From Geobacter sp. (GTDB lineage: Bacteria > Desulfobacterota > Desulfuromonadia > Geobacterales > Geobacteraceae), in assembly GCA_003314535.1 (NCBI GenBank), contig POSG01000007.1, positions 84,090 to 148,089 on the forward strand: DNA of 64,000 nt, written 5' to 3'. Shown piece by piece: positions 33,847-43,237 of the stretch; within the stretch, counting starts at the first letter, position 1; every line of letters begins with the position of its first letter. The position numbers and the translations under genes were made by a program. The notes below the pieces were generated by a model. It was not told the DNA's origin and did no database searches. It saw nothing but the letters and a program-made list of their open reading frames with translations.

Positions 33847-35568
33847 CTATTTTACAAAGAGTGGCACAATCTTTTGCAGGTTTACATCAACCAGGCCGAG
33901 GTCGGTAAGCTTCAGCCAGGGAATGACCTCAAGCCCGAGGAAACTCAATGCCATGAAGGGGTCATCCATGGACAGGCCCTGCTTTTCCATGGCAGCGTCA
34001 AGAACGGCTGCCTGGCCAAGCACCACTTCGAGCGGCTTGTCCGACATCAGTCCAGCAATGGGAAGCGGAAGCAGGGCAAGGACAGCATCCCCCTCTGCAA
34101 CAGCCAATCCGCCGCCGGCTAAGGCAACCGCTTTGGCCGCCGTCATCATCGAGACGTCATCCACGCCCAGTACAATCAGGTTATGATGGTCATGGGCAAC
34201 CGTGGAGGCCATGGCGCCGCGCTTGAGCCCGATTCCCCTGACAAAACCCATGCCCAACCTTCCAGATGCATGATGGCGTTCGATGACGGCTGTTTTCAAA
34301 AGGTCACGGCTAATATCGGACACGGCATTGCCGTGTATTACCAGGGGCTCCATAACAATGCTTTCCGTGATCAGTTGATCCTGCACCGCGCCGATCACCC
34401 TGATTCGATTCCCTTCGGCCGGAATCCGGAAATCAACCGCGGACCAGTCAACATGCATGGTGTCCCTCACCCGCGCTTCACGCATGTCATCCGCATCAGC
34501 GGGCCAGTCCTTCAGCACGTCACCGCCCCCTGCCACGAGAACCCCATTGCAGAATGTCAGTTCAGGCCGCGGCTCGCCCAGATCCCGAAAAGCCACCATG
34601 TCGGCACGCCGCCCGGGAGCGATGAGGCCCCGGTCGTAAAGGCGGTAATGCTCGGCCGGATTCAGGGTGGCCATCCGGATAGCCGTCACCGGGGGCAACC
34701 CGCCGGCGATCGCCATGCGGACCAGATGGTCGATTGAGCCTTGCTCCATGATGTCCGAAAGCCTTCTGTCATCCGTGCAGAAACAGAGCCACCTTTCATT
34801 GTATGCAGTGACCAGCGGCAACAGAGCTTTCAGATTACGGGCAACGCTCCCCTCCCTGATGAATATCTTCATCCCTTTCCGAAGTTTTTCCCGTGCCTCC
34901 TCAACCGTGGTGCACTCATGTTCCGAGGTAATGCCAGCCGCCGCATATGCGTCAAGCTTGCTGCCGCTCAGGCAGGGGCAATGCCCATCAATCGGAAGTC
35001 CCCGAAACATCCGGATTTCATCGAGCAAGCGATGCTTCCCATTTACAACCCCCGGAAAATCCATCACTTCGCCCAACCCGACCATCCCCGGTTCCTGCTG
35101 AAGGATTTCAATCCCACGCCCCGTCAGCCGGGCTCCGGAGGTTGCAAGGGACGTTGCCGGAATGCACGAGGGAATTGTGAACAGGAGATCGAGCGACGCT
35201 TTGCGGGCGTCGTGCTGCATGAATCTGACCCCCTCAACGCCGAGCACATTGGCGATCTCATGAGGATTTGAAACAATGCTGGTCACCCCGCACTGAACCA
35301 GCGCACGGGCAAACTCCCGGGGACGGACCAGGGAGCTCTCCACATGTACGTGAGCATCGATAAAACCGGGGCAGACATACCTGCCCCCCAGATCGACAAC
35401 CTGCGCCCCCCGGTACCCGTCACCAAGGCTGGCAATAAGCCCCCCCGCCACGGCGATCCCGGTCGGGTAAATATCTCCGGAAACGAGATCCACCACTCGC
35501 GCGTTGTTTAACACGAGATCTGCGGGCTCTTTGCCGCGTGCCACCGAGATCAGCCGTTTTAGAGCCAT
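33847..35568 (-). CDS. ade: Adenine deaminase
   Basis: A 573-residue amidohydrolase that converts adenine to hypoxanthine. The metal motif is PGFIDAHVHVESSLV, followed by VSNPHEIANVLG, VGLGEVMDFPGVV, IDGHCPCLSG, GITSEHECTTVEEA and FCTDDRRLSDI, all typical of Ade. The C-terminal domain has VAHDHHNLIVLG. Length is normal for bacterial Ade. It pairs with hpt downstream. Its start region is about 30 bases from copy 2 of the 214-bp repeat. Confidence 0.96.
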   Translation of the reverse strand: MALKRLISVARGKEPADLVLNNARVVDLVSGDIYPTGIAVAGGLIASLGDGYRGAQVVDLGGRYVCPGFIDAHVHVESSLVRPREFARALVQCGVTSIVSNPHEIANVLGVEGVRFMQHDARKASLDLLFTIPSCIPATSLATSGARLTGRGIEILQQEPGMVGLGEVMDFPGVVNGKHRLLDEIRMFRGLPIDGHCPCLSGSKLDAYAAAGITSEHECTTVEEAREKLRKGMKIFIREGSVARNLKALLPLVTAYNERWLCFCTDDRRLSDIMEQGSIDHLVRMAIAGGLPPVTAIRMATLNPAEHYRLYDRGLIAPGRRADMVAFRDLGEPRPELTFCNGVLVAGGGDVLKDWPADADDMREARVRDTMHVDWSAVDFRIPAEGNRIRVIGAVQDQLITESIVMEPLVIHGNAVSDISRDLLKTAVIERHHASGRLGMGFVRGIGLKRGAMASTVAHDHHNLIVLGVDDVSMMTAAKAVALAGGGLAVAEGDAVLALLPLPIAGLMSDKPLEVVLGQAAVLDAAMEKQGLSMDDPFMALSFLGLEVIPWLKLTDLGLVDVNLQKIVPLFVK

Positions 35569-35598
35569 GGGCCTCCTTGCGTCCAGTCAGGCTTTAAG

Positions 35599-35812
35599 TA
35601 GTTTCCATCCGGAAACGCTCTTTGAGACCGTTGCGGAACTTCCTCGCAGCTCGTGATAATCTGTCAACCAATGACTCACTGGTCGAAGCTTTCACTGGTT
35701 TCAAGCGCTTTCCCTGTTTTCGAGATCTTGCAATGAAGCCGTATCACGATCTCCTCGAAAGCCCCGCCCCGGCCTTTATCAGACATTACCAGGAGTTTCC
35801 GGATGAACACTA
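35599..35812 (+). repeat. 214-bp palindromic element, copy 2
   Basis: The best-preserved copy, with inverted ends TAGTTTCCATCCGGAAAC and GTTTCCGGATGAACACTA. It sits between ade and cobO and ends nine bases before the cobO stop. No reading frame in it looks coding. Confidence 0.85.
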
Positions 35813-35820
35813 AGTAGTTT

Positions 35821-36402
35821 TCAGTAATCGATGCCGGGTTGGGGCTCGATGCCCTGGCGGTAGGCGTGTTTTATCTCCCTGATTTCGCTGACCGTATCTG
35901 CCAGCTCGATCACCCGCGGGTGAGCGTCGCGGCCGGTGAGGACCAGGTGCATGAGCGGCGGCTTTTCGTTCAGGATGCCCAGCACCTGGTCCAGGTCGAC
36001 CAGCTTGATCTTGAGTGCGTTGTTGATCTCGTCGAGTATCATGACGTCAAATTTTCCGGAGGCCATTTTTCCCCGGACCAGGCCGACGGCGTCCTGGGCG
36101 TTGTCCCGGTGTTCCGCCCACGGGTAGGGATTGCCCCGGATGCCGCAGAAACCCTTGCCGGTAGTGTGCAGTTCGATATCGCAGTTCATTTTCCTGATGC
36201 CGTCCCACTCACCTGCATAGAGGTCCCCCTTCATGAACTGGATGATGCAAACCTTCATGCCATGGCCGCATGCGCGCACCGCCATTCCCAGCGCGGACGT
36301 GGTTTTGCCCTTGCCGTAGCCGGTGATGACCACGATCAGCCCCCTGCGCTCCTTCGGTTCGAAACGGTCGATCTTGTCAGGCAGTGTGCCGCGTTTTGGC
36401 AT
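35821..36402 (-). CDS. cobO: Cob(I)alamin adenosyltransferase, CobO/BtuR type
   Basis: A 193-residue P-loop enzyme that transfers the adenosyl group of ATP to reduced cobalt in corrinoids. Signatures: GYGKGKTTSALGMAVRACGHG (nucleotide loop), CIIQFMKGDLYAGEWDG, DVMILDEINNALKI and VLTGRDAHPRVIELADTVSEI. It is the typical ending of the family (RQGIEPQPGIDY). It stands alone; no cobalamin riboswitch motif was seen upstream (36403-36541). Confidence 0.96.
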   Translation of the reverse strand: MPKRGTLPDKIDRFEPKERRGLIVVITGYGKGKTTSALGMAVRACGHGMKVCIIQFMKGDLYAGEWDGIRKMNCDIELHTTGKGFCGIRGNPYPWAEHRDNAQDAVGLVRGKMASGKFDVMILDEINNALKIKLVDLDQVLGILNEKPPLMHLVLTGRDAHPRVIELADTVSEIREIKHAYRQGIEPQPGIDY

Positions 36403-36541
36403 GTCACATATCCCAATGAATTTATATTTCGCACCTATTTACCAATACGATTCATATGCCCATTATTTCAATTCGATGAGACAGTACGCCCGGCAAATGG
36501 GGAACTGAGCGATAATATCAATCCCTGGTCATTCATTCTTA

Positions 36542-37162
36542 TCAACCATCTTGCGAAAGTTTGCGCGCAATCCGTGCCACATGGGCCCCCTGGAAACGCG
36601 CGCCCGCCAGCTCGTTGTCACTCGGGCTCCGAGAACCGTCAGTCCCGGCAATGGTGGAAGCGCCATAGGGAGACCCACCGGTAATCTGACTGTTGTCCAT
36701 TTGCCCGGCAAATGCGTAAGGCAAGCCCACAACCACCATACCCTGGTGAAGCAGTGTGATGTGGAAGCTGAGAATGGTAGATTCCTGGCCGCCGTGCTGA
36801 GTGGCGGAGCTCGTGAAAACGCTCCCGACTTTACCCACCAGGGAACCGTTCAACCATAGCTGGCCGGTTGAGTCGAGGAACTGGCGCATCTGCCCGCACA
36901 TGTTCCCGAAGCGTGTAGGGGTGCCGAAGATTACCGCGTCGGCCGACGCCAAATCCTCCGGCTGAACCAGGGGGATGTGTTCCATCGCTTTCTGTGCTTC
37001 GAGCGCCCCCATCTTCCCCAGCACTTCCCCGGGCAGCGTTTCTGGCACCCTTTTTATCATGACCTCGCAGCCCGGCACCTCCCGGGCGCCTTCGGCAACA
37101 GCCTCCGCCATCTTCAAAACATGTCCGTACATGCTGTAGAAAACGATGAGAACCTTTGTCAT
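36542..37162 (-). CDS. wrbA: NAD(P)H:quinone oxidoreductase WrbA
   Basis: A 206-residue tetrameric flavodoxin-like protein reducing quinones by two electrons. Visible: FMN phosphate loop [61 protein letters not shown] and [24 protein letters not shown], all WrbA-specific. AAGGAGG precedes ATG 37162. The downstream neighbour on the same strand is unrelated; upstream is an isochorismatase-like hydrolase gene 80 bases away on the same strand, so they may be cotranscribed. Confidence 0.95.
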   Translation of the reverse strand: MTKVLIVFYSMYGHVLKMAEAVAEGAREVPGCEVMIKRVPETLPGEVLGKMGALEAQKAMEHIPLVQPEDLASADAVIFGTPTRFGNMCGQMRQFLDSTGQLWLNGSLVGKVGSVFTSSATQHGGQESTILSFHITLLHQGMVVVGLPYAFAGQMDNSQITGGSPYGASTIAGTDGSRSPSDNELAGARFQGAHVARIARKLSQDG

Positions 37163-37242
37163 GAACACCTCCTTGTTGAAGTTCAACTATCAATCAGAAA
37201 TAGAATTTTCCGGACTATAAATCGAACGGGGATACGGCATGT

Positions 37243-37869
37243 CTATCTGCTCGACTTAACCGAATTATAGCTGCTGATAAGGTTGCGGTAATCGGGGATG
37301 TGGTTGGAAAACAGGGCGCCAAGCCCGGCTATGTCATTGCGCCAGTCACGATGCAGTTCGCACGCAACGCCGAACCAGGTCATCAGTTGGGCGCCGGCAG
37401 CCGACATGCGATCCCAGGCGGAATGCCGGGTAACATCGTTGAAAGTTCCCGAGGCATCGGTAACCACAAAGACTTCGAAGCCTTCATCGAGGGCCGACAA
37501 AGCGGGGAAGGCGACGCAAACCTCGGTCACCACCCCGGCGATGATGAGCTGTTTCCTGCCGGTCGCCTTCACCGCCTTCACAAAGTCCTCGTTGTCCCAG
37601 GCGTTGATCTGGCCGGGGCGTGCGATATAGGGCGCATCAGGGAAGATCTCCTTAAGTTCCGGAACGAGCGGACCATTCGGCCCATCCTCGAAGCTGGTCG
37701 TAAGGATGGTTGGCAGGCCGAAATACTTGGACAGGTCGGCAAGGGCGAGCACGTTGTTCTTGAATTTGTCCGGTTCGATATCACGCACAAGCGACAAGAG
37801 GCCGGCTTGGTGGTCCACCAAAAGGACAGCGGCATCCTTCTTGTCAAGACGGACGTAAGGTTTGCCCAT
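37243..37869 (-). CDS. Isochorismatase-family hydrolase (YcaC-like)
   Basis: A 208-residue cysteine hydrolase. The catalytic Asp is in VLLVDHQAGLLSLV, the Lys in the middle third and the Cys in IAGVVTEVCVAFPALSALDEG. It matches E. coli YcaC, an octameric hydrolase of unknown substrate. It lies upstream of wrbA. GGAG precedes the ATG. The start region is about 220 bases from copy 3 of the 214-bp repeat. Confidence 0.9.
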   Translation of the reverse strand: MGKPYVRLDKKDAAVLLVDHQAGLLSLVRDIEPDKFKNNVLALADLSKYFGLPTILTTSFEDGPNGPLVPELKEIFPDAPYIARPGQINAWDNEDFVKAVKATGRKQLIIAGVVTEVCVAFPALSALDEGFEVFVVTDASGTFNDVTRHSAWDRMSAAGAQLMTWFGVACELHRDWRNDIAGLGALFSNHIPDYRNLISSYNSVKSSR

Positions 37870-38087
37870 GGTTCATCTCCTTTCAACTTTCCAGGTTACC
37901 CTTCCGGCGACACCCGGTTCAGTCTCTCAAATGCCCTTACCAGCTTCCATTCTTTCAGATCAATTCTACCGTAGAGGATTGGATATACAATAAAAGTTGA
38001 CTGTGAAAATCAGATTAGTGTTATTCTGTGCATACTCCGCGCGTCGTCTTCCGCGGCGGCACAAACTTGGAAGACCCAACCTATATT

Positions 38088-38300
38088 TAGTTTCCATCCG
38101 GAAATTCCTGGAAATGTCTGAGAAAAGCCGGAGCAGGGCTTTCGAGGAGATCGTGATACGGAGAAAGTAGCAAGATATCGATTACCGGGAAAGCGCTTGA
38201 AACCAGTGAAAGCTACGACCAGTGAGTCATGTGTTGACAGATCATCACGAGCTGCGAGGAGGTTCCGCTCCGGCCTCAAAGAGCCTTTGCGGATAAACAA
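38088..38300 (-). repeat. 214-bp palindromic element, copy 3 (inverted)
   Basis: The reverse complement of copies 1 and 2, with about 80% identity. The right end is clean (TAGTTTCCATCCGGAAA at 38088), the other end decayed to TTGTTTATCCGC. It ends 14 bases before a truncated chemoreceptor start. The rest of 37870-38314 contains no gene. Confidence 0.85.
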
Positions 38301-38314
38301 TATTGAGGAAAAAC

Positions 38315-38461
38315 ATGCTCAATTTCTTGCGAAATCTCAGGCTTCACGTCAAGGTGTCACTGCTGGGAGCAGTCAGCCTGCTGATTACGGCAGCTGCACT
38401 CGTGCTGCTTGCCGTGTGGCAAAACAGAGCGTCAACACGTGAGGTTTGCCATGACACATGA
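38315..38461 (+). pseudogene. Truncated chemoreceptor N-terminus
   Basis: A 48-codon frame with a good ribosome site (GAGGAA) reads MLNFLRNLRLHVKVSLLG, then a transmembrane run (AVSLLITAAALVLLAVWQ) and NRAST. This is how many Geobacter methyl-accepting chemotaxis proteins begin; the ligand, HAMP and signalling parts are gone. It overlaps the next gene by 11 bases. A short membrane peptide could still be made. Confidence 0.6.
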
Positions 38462-38951
38462 ATCCCTCTGGGAAAAACTGTGGGAGTTCGACCCGAACAG
38501 CCTCGTGGTCGTGGACCGGGAAACGATGATCATTCAGGTCGTGAACCCCTCATTCTGCCAGATGGCCAAGACGGAAAAGTCCCAGGTCCTCGGCTCTCAC
38601 GCTTCGGCTTTCTTCGACGATCTTTCCGATTTTCATCTGGCGTGGGAAGATGGGACCGTTATCCGCAAGGAAAAGAAGTTCAAGCGCTTTGACACCTATA
38701 TGCGGCTTCTGATATTTCCATTGCAAAACGAGGATATGGTTGCCTGCATCATGGTGGATCTGACGAGCGAGCACCTCCAGAAAGAGGAAATGCGGCGCAT
38801 GAAGCAGGAACTGCTCATGGGCTTGAACAAGGTCATCGACAGGCAGATGCACGTCGCCCAGGAAATCGCCAGCATGCTGGGGGAAACCACTGCCGAAGCA
38901 AAGGTCAACCTTATCAAGATACGCAACGTACTTAATGAGGAAATCAAGTAA
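38451..38951 (+). CDS. PAS domain protein
   Basis: A 166-residue protein. Residues 8-105 look like a PAS sensor domain (ESLWEKLWEFDPNSLVVVDRE, then IIQVVNPSFCQMAKTEKSQVLG), followed by a coiled-coil C-terminus (EHLQKEEMRRMKQELLMG). It is followed one base after its stop by a SpoIIE phosphatase gene. The same pair appears in anaerobes near hydrogenase genes, where the PAS protein is thought to sense redox state; no hydrogenase is in this window. TGAGG precedes ATG 38451. Confidence 0.82.
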   Translation: MTHESLWEKLWEFDPNSLVVVDRETMIIQVVNPSFCQMAKTEKSQVLGSHASAFFDDLSDFHLAWEDGTVIRKEKKFKRFDTYMRLLIFPLQNEDMVACIMVDLTSEHLQKEEMRRMKQELLMGLNKVIDRQMHVAQEIASMLGETTAEAKVNLIKIRNVLNEEIK

Positions 38952-40115
38952 ATGAAATTCCTCCTTGATGTCTATCACCAGAGTCTGAACAAGGCTGGTG
39001 AGGAACTCTGCGGTGACCAGGTGCGCGTTCTGACTGCCGGCAGCAAGACCAGGGTTGTACTGTGCGATGGCCTCGGAAGCGGCGTGAAAGCGAACATCCT
39101 TGCTTCGCTTTCCTCGGAAATCATCATCAACATGCTGCGCGAAGACATTCCCTTGTCTGAAGTGTTCGAAACGGTCATCGCCACCTTGCCCGTGGACAAG
39201 AGGGTTAATCTGGCCTATGCAACCAATACGATCATCGAGGTCGATCATTCCGACTTGTCCTACAGGATCTACAATTTCGACAATCCGCCGGTTCTTTTTT
39301 TCCGTGAACAAAAAGTCGTGCCCCTGAATTTTCGGGAGATATTGCTTGTAGACAGGGACATCCAGTTCGCCGAAGGTACCCTGAAGCGCGGAGATTTACT
39401 GTTCGCCATAAGTGACGGCCTCATACGCGCCGGGCTTGGCGGCGTGCTCAACTATAATTGGGATGTCGAACACGTAGCGGCCTACATTGAAGAACTGTTG
39501 CGGTTCCTTCCTTCCGAAGTTCGCCTCGTGGTTGAAAAAACCGTGGCGCATACCAATGAACTGTACGGAAGAAAACCGTTTGATGACGCGACAATGGCAG
39601 GTTTGCTCGTTCGGGCGAAATATGCCGCCATGATATTCACCGGTCCCCCGCTTGATCCGGCCGAAGACGGGGTCCTGGCACAAAGGGTTTTGAACTTCGA
39701 AGGAACGCGCATCGTATGCGGCGGAACGACCGGCAAGATTGTGGCCGGGCAGAATGGTGAATCTGTTTCAATCGATCCGGACACCGCTCGCCTGGAGGTT
39801 CCTCCAATGGGCACCCTCAAGGGAATCGACATCGTAACGGAAGGGATATTTACGCTCACGGCCGTACTCGAATGGCTCGAAGTCACCCAAGGCAATGTCA
39901 ACCTCTTGCCGAAGAAAGATAAAAGCGGCGCCGTTCAGATTACCACTGCCCTGCTTGATGCAGATGAAATCACGCTGCTTGTCGGCCTGAAAATCAACCC
40001 TTCGTACCAGAGCCCGGACCTGCCTCAAAGCATATCAATCCGCAAGAACCTGATGGAAAAAATCGCAGACAATCTGACCCGGTTTGGAAAATCAGTCCTC
40101 GTGGAATTTCACTGA
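38952..40115 (+). CDS. SpoIIE-type PP2C protein phosphatase
   Basis: A 387-residue SpoIIE-family phosphatase. Metal-binding aspartates are in EELCGDQVRVLTAG, VVLCDGLGSGVKANILASL, LFAISDGLIRAG and FDDATMAGLLVR (the four DG/D motifs). The last 120 residues form an extra domain (GTRIVCGGTTGKIVAGQNG, and so on) seen in the hydrogenase-associated subgroup. The start is one base after the PAS gene stop. Its substrate is unknown; a partner anti-sigma antagonist is not visible nearby. Confidence 0.9.
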   Translation: MKFLLDVYHQSLNKAGEELCGDQVRVLTAGSKTRVVLCDGLGSGVKANILASLSSEIIINMLREDIPLSEVFETVIATLPVDKRVNLAYATNTIIEVDHSDLSYRIYNFDNPPVLFFREQKVVPLNFREILLVDRDIQFAEGTLKRGDLLFAISDGLIRAGLGGVLNYNWDVEHVAAYIEELLRFLPSEVRLVVEKTVAHTNELYGRKPFDDATMAGLLVRAKYAAMIFTGPPLDPAEDGVLAQRVLNFEGTRIVCGGTTGKIVAGQNGESVSIDPDTARLEVPPMGTLKGIDIVTEGIFTLTAVLEWLEVTQGNVNLLPKKDKSGAVQITTALLDADEITLLVGLKINPSYQSPDLPQSISIRKNLMEKIADNLTRFGKSVLVEFH

Positions 40116-40209
40116 AAATGGATTTCCTCCCTTCCGAGCCTGAAAGGATTGTGGCTATGACCCTGATTTTCAGCCTCACATGTCACCGCCATAAGAGTGA
40201 ACGCGCTTG

Positions 40210-41856
40210 TCAACGGCCGGCGGCCAGCGCCTTGTCCACTATCTGCCTGGCTTCGGACACGATTGCCTGCAGGTGATTCTCGTCCCTGAAACTCTCCGCA
40301 TAAATCTTGTATATGTTCTCGGTGCCGGAGGGACGGGCAGCGAACCAGCCACTGCCGGCAACTACCTTGAGGCCGCCGATCGGGGCGCCGTTGCCGGGAG
40401 CATGGGTCAATCTGGCCAGTATCGGCTCGCCGGCGAGCATCGATGCGGTGACCTCCTCCGGAGACAGTTTTCCCAGCCTCGACTTCTGCCGGGGCGTCGC
40501 CGCCGCATCGATCCTCGTATAATACGGCGTGCCGAACTCGGCCGTCAGTTCGCGGTAATGCTCGCCGGGGTCCTTGCCCGTTCGCCCGGTGATCTCGGCG
40601 GCCAGCAGGTCCATGATCAAGCCGTCCTTGTCCGTCGTCCACACAGTTCCGTCATGCCGCAGGAAGCTTGCGCCTGCGCTCTCTTCCCCGCCGAAACAGC
40701 ACGATCCATCGAAAAGCCCGTCGACGAACCACTTGAAACCGACGGGCACTTCGGACAATTTCCTGCCAAGAGACGCAACGACTTTGTCGATAAGGGCACT
40801 GCTGACCAGGGTCTTCCCGACGGCAGCCGTTCCCGGCCATCCCGGCCGGTGACCAAGAAGATATCGTATTGCCACGGCGAGATAATGGTTGGGATTCATC
40901 AACCCGGTCGAACAGGTTACGATGCCATGCCGGTCGGAATCGGTGTCGTTGGCAAAGGCTATGTCAAACTTGTCTTTAAGCCCTACCAGTCCTGCCATCG
41001 CATAAGGGCTCGAGCAGTCCATCCTGACCTTGCCGTCGTGATCTACCGTCATGAAGGGAAATGTCGGGTCGATCTCCGGATTTACGATCGCGATATCCAG
41101 CCCGTAAACCGTGTTGATCGGTTCCCAGTAGGGAACTGACGAGCCTCCCAACGGGTCCACGCCGAGCTTGAGGCCAGCGCCGCGGATCACGTCGATATCG
41201 ATGACGTTTCGCAGATCCTCGACATAAGGGAGTACGAAGTCTTGGTGGTGCGTGGTCGCCGCCTTGACGGCGTCGGCAAAGGGGATACGCTTTACGCCAG
41301 CATTGCCGCCCCGGAGCAATCCGTTGGCCCGGTCCTGGATCCACCTGGTCACGTCCGTATCTGCAGGGCCGCCATTGGGCGGATTGTACTTGAAGCCTCC
41401 GTCCTCGGGAGGGTTATGCGACGGTGTTATGACGATACCGTCTGCAAAGCGCTCCCTGCGGCCACGGTTGTAAACGAGGATTGCCCGAGAGACGACCGGC
41501 GTCGGGGTAAACCCGTCGTCCTGCTGGATGACTGCCTCCATCCCGTTGGCGGCCAGTACCTCCAACGCCGTGCGCTGGGCCGGTGCGGACAAGGCATGTG
41601 TGTCCTTGCCCATGTAAAGGGGACCGTCGATGCCGCAGCTGCGCCGGTAATCGCAGATGGCCTGGGCTATGGCAAGGATGTGGGCCTCGGTGAAAGTGCC
41701 TCTCAGCGAGGAGCCGCGGTGACCGCTGGTACCGAAGCTGACCAGCTGGTCCGGGTCTGCCGTGTCCGGCAGACGGTCGTAAAACTCCCGTTCGAGCCTG
41801 GAAGGGTCGATGAGCATCTCCTTCGGGACCGGTTTGCCTGCTAAACGAGAAATTGT
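40210..41856 (-). CDS. pgm: Phosphoglucomutase (alpha-D-glucose-specific)
   Basis: A 548-residue enzyme interconverting glucose-1- and glucose-6-phosphate. It has the N-terminal [11 protein letters not shown], the phosphoserine loop [16 protein letters not shown], the metal loop [13 protein letters not shown], the sugar loop [12 protein letters not shown] and the phosphate-binding end [17 protein letters not shown]. The length matches the E. coli type Pgm (546). I chose ATG 41856 (AAAGGA upstream). It stands alone, convergent with the SpoIIE gene. Confidence 0.97.
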   Translation of the reverse strand, partial: TISRLAGKPVPKEMLIDPSRLEREFYDRLPDTADPDQLVSFGTSGHRGSSLRGTFTEAHILAIAQAICDYRRSCGIDGPLYMGKDTHALSAPAQRTALEVLAANGMEAVIQQDDGFTPTPVVSRAILVYNRGRRERFADGIVITPSHNPPEDGGFKYNPPNGGPADTDVTRWIQDRANGLLRGGNAGVKRIPFADAVKAATTHHQDFVLPYVEDLRNVIDIDVIRGAGLKLGVDPLGGSSVPYWEPINTVYGLDIAIVNPEIDPTFPFMTVDHDGKVRMDCSSPYAMAGLVGLKDKFDIAFANDTDSDRHGIVTCSTGLMNPNHYLAVAIRYLLGHRPGWPGTAAVGKTLVSSALIDKVVASLGRKLSEVPVGFKWFVDGLFDGSCCFGGEESAGASFLRHDGTVWTTDKDGLIMDLLAAEITGRTGKDPGEHYRELTAEFGTPYYTRIDAAATPRQKSRLGKLSPEEVTASMLAGEPILARLTHAPGNGAPIGGLKVVAGSGWFAARPSGTENIYKIYAESFRDENHLQAIVSEARQIVDKALAAGR

Positions 41857-42443
<587 letters not shown>

Positions 42444-42470
42444 TTTGGAAACCTTTTTGAAGAGTCGTTC

Positions 42471-42512
42471 AAGCAAAGAAGCCACATCTTTCCGGATGTG
42501 GCTTCTTTGCTT
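42471..42512 (-). terminator. 18-bp hairpin terminator
   Basis: AAGCAAAGAAGCCACATC pairs perfectly with GATGTGGCTTCTTTGCTT around TTTCCG. It lies 15 bases beyond the stop of the Ala/Pro/Lys-rich gene on the minus strand and faces the reductase remnant on the other. Confidence 0.85.
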
Positions 42513-42527
42513 CTTGATTCGCAACAG

Positions 42528-42788
42528 TTACTTTTTAGCAGGAGCGGCCGGAGTTGCGGGGGTTGCCGGAGTTGCGGGGGTTGCGGGTTTTGCTTCTTTT
42601 TTCACCGCTTTTTTTGCTTTCGGTGCTTTCTTTTCTTTTTTCACCGGAGCTTTTTCTTTGGTAGCTTTGGCGGCCGGAGTTGCGGGGGTTGCGGGGGTTG
42701 CGGGTTTTGCAGGCTCAGCAGCGAAAACCGCACCAGCGAAAGCGACAACAGCGATAGCGGAAACGATTGCGGTCAAAACCTTCTTCAT
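42528..42788 (-). CDS. Secreted Ala/Pro/Lys-rich low-complexity protein
   Basis: An 86-residue protein. Residues 1-24 are a signal peptide (MKKVLTAIVSAIAVVAFAGA, cleaved near AVFA-AE). The mature part has no fixed-fold look: runs of PATPATPATP at both ends flank a lysine-rich middle (KEKAPVKKEKKAPKAKKAVKK). At DNA level the PAT repeats are GC-rich triplet tandem repeats. AGGAGG sits seven bases before ATG 42788. It may bind polyanions in the periplasm or envelope, but that is only inferred from charge. A perfect terminator follows. Confidence 0.75.
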   Translation of the reverse strand: MKKVLTAIVSAIAVVAFAGAVFAAEPAKPATPATPATPAAKATKEKAPVKKEKKAPKAKKAVKKEAKPATPATPATPATPAAPAKK

Positions 42789-43237
42789 TCTATAGCCTCC
42801 TAGGTTTGATGTTGTGTTAATGAAAAAGCAGGAAAAGTGCCAAATCATCATTTCTCATAATTGTACGTAAATATGTATAGTTAGCTGATTCAAGGGAAAA
42901 AGCGCCGGGATTCCCCACCGCTGATGATACATTCAGTACCGCAAATAAAGTACAGGTTCTTCTCAAGAACGCGGAACAGCCCCCGCAGACTCCAGGCTGC
43001 TCATGAACCTGATAAACTTTCTCCGGTGGAAGATCTATCCGGCATCGCCCCTCACCCCCTCTTTCTGAAACGGCGAGCCGAATGAACTGTCATTATCACA
43101 ACTCGATAAAACCTGGATGATTCTGGACTGTGACCTTCCCCCTTTTTCAACAACCGGACTTACATTGAAATGAGTCCCACTCTTGGAGTATGGCTCCCAA
43201 GCGCTCATACCGCACGGAAAACCGGCTACGCCCTTTA
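42789..43237. other. Gap upstream of the low-complexity gene
   Basis: Nothing I can name. It holds the promoter of the low-complexity gene and the 3' flank of the radical SAM gene. Confidence 0.4.
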
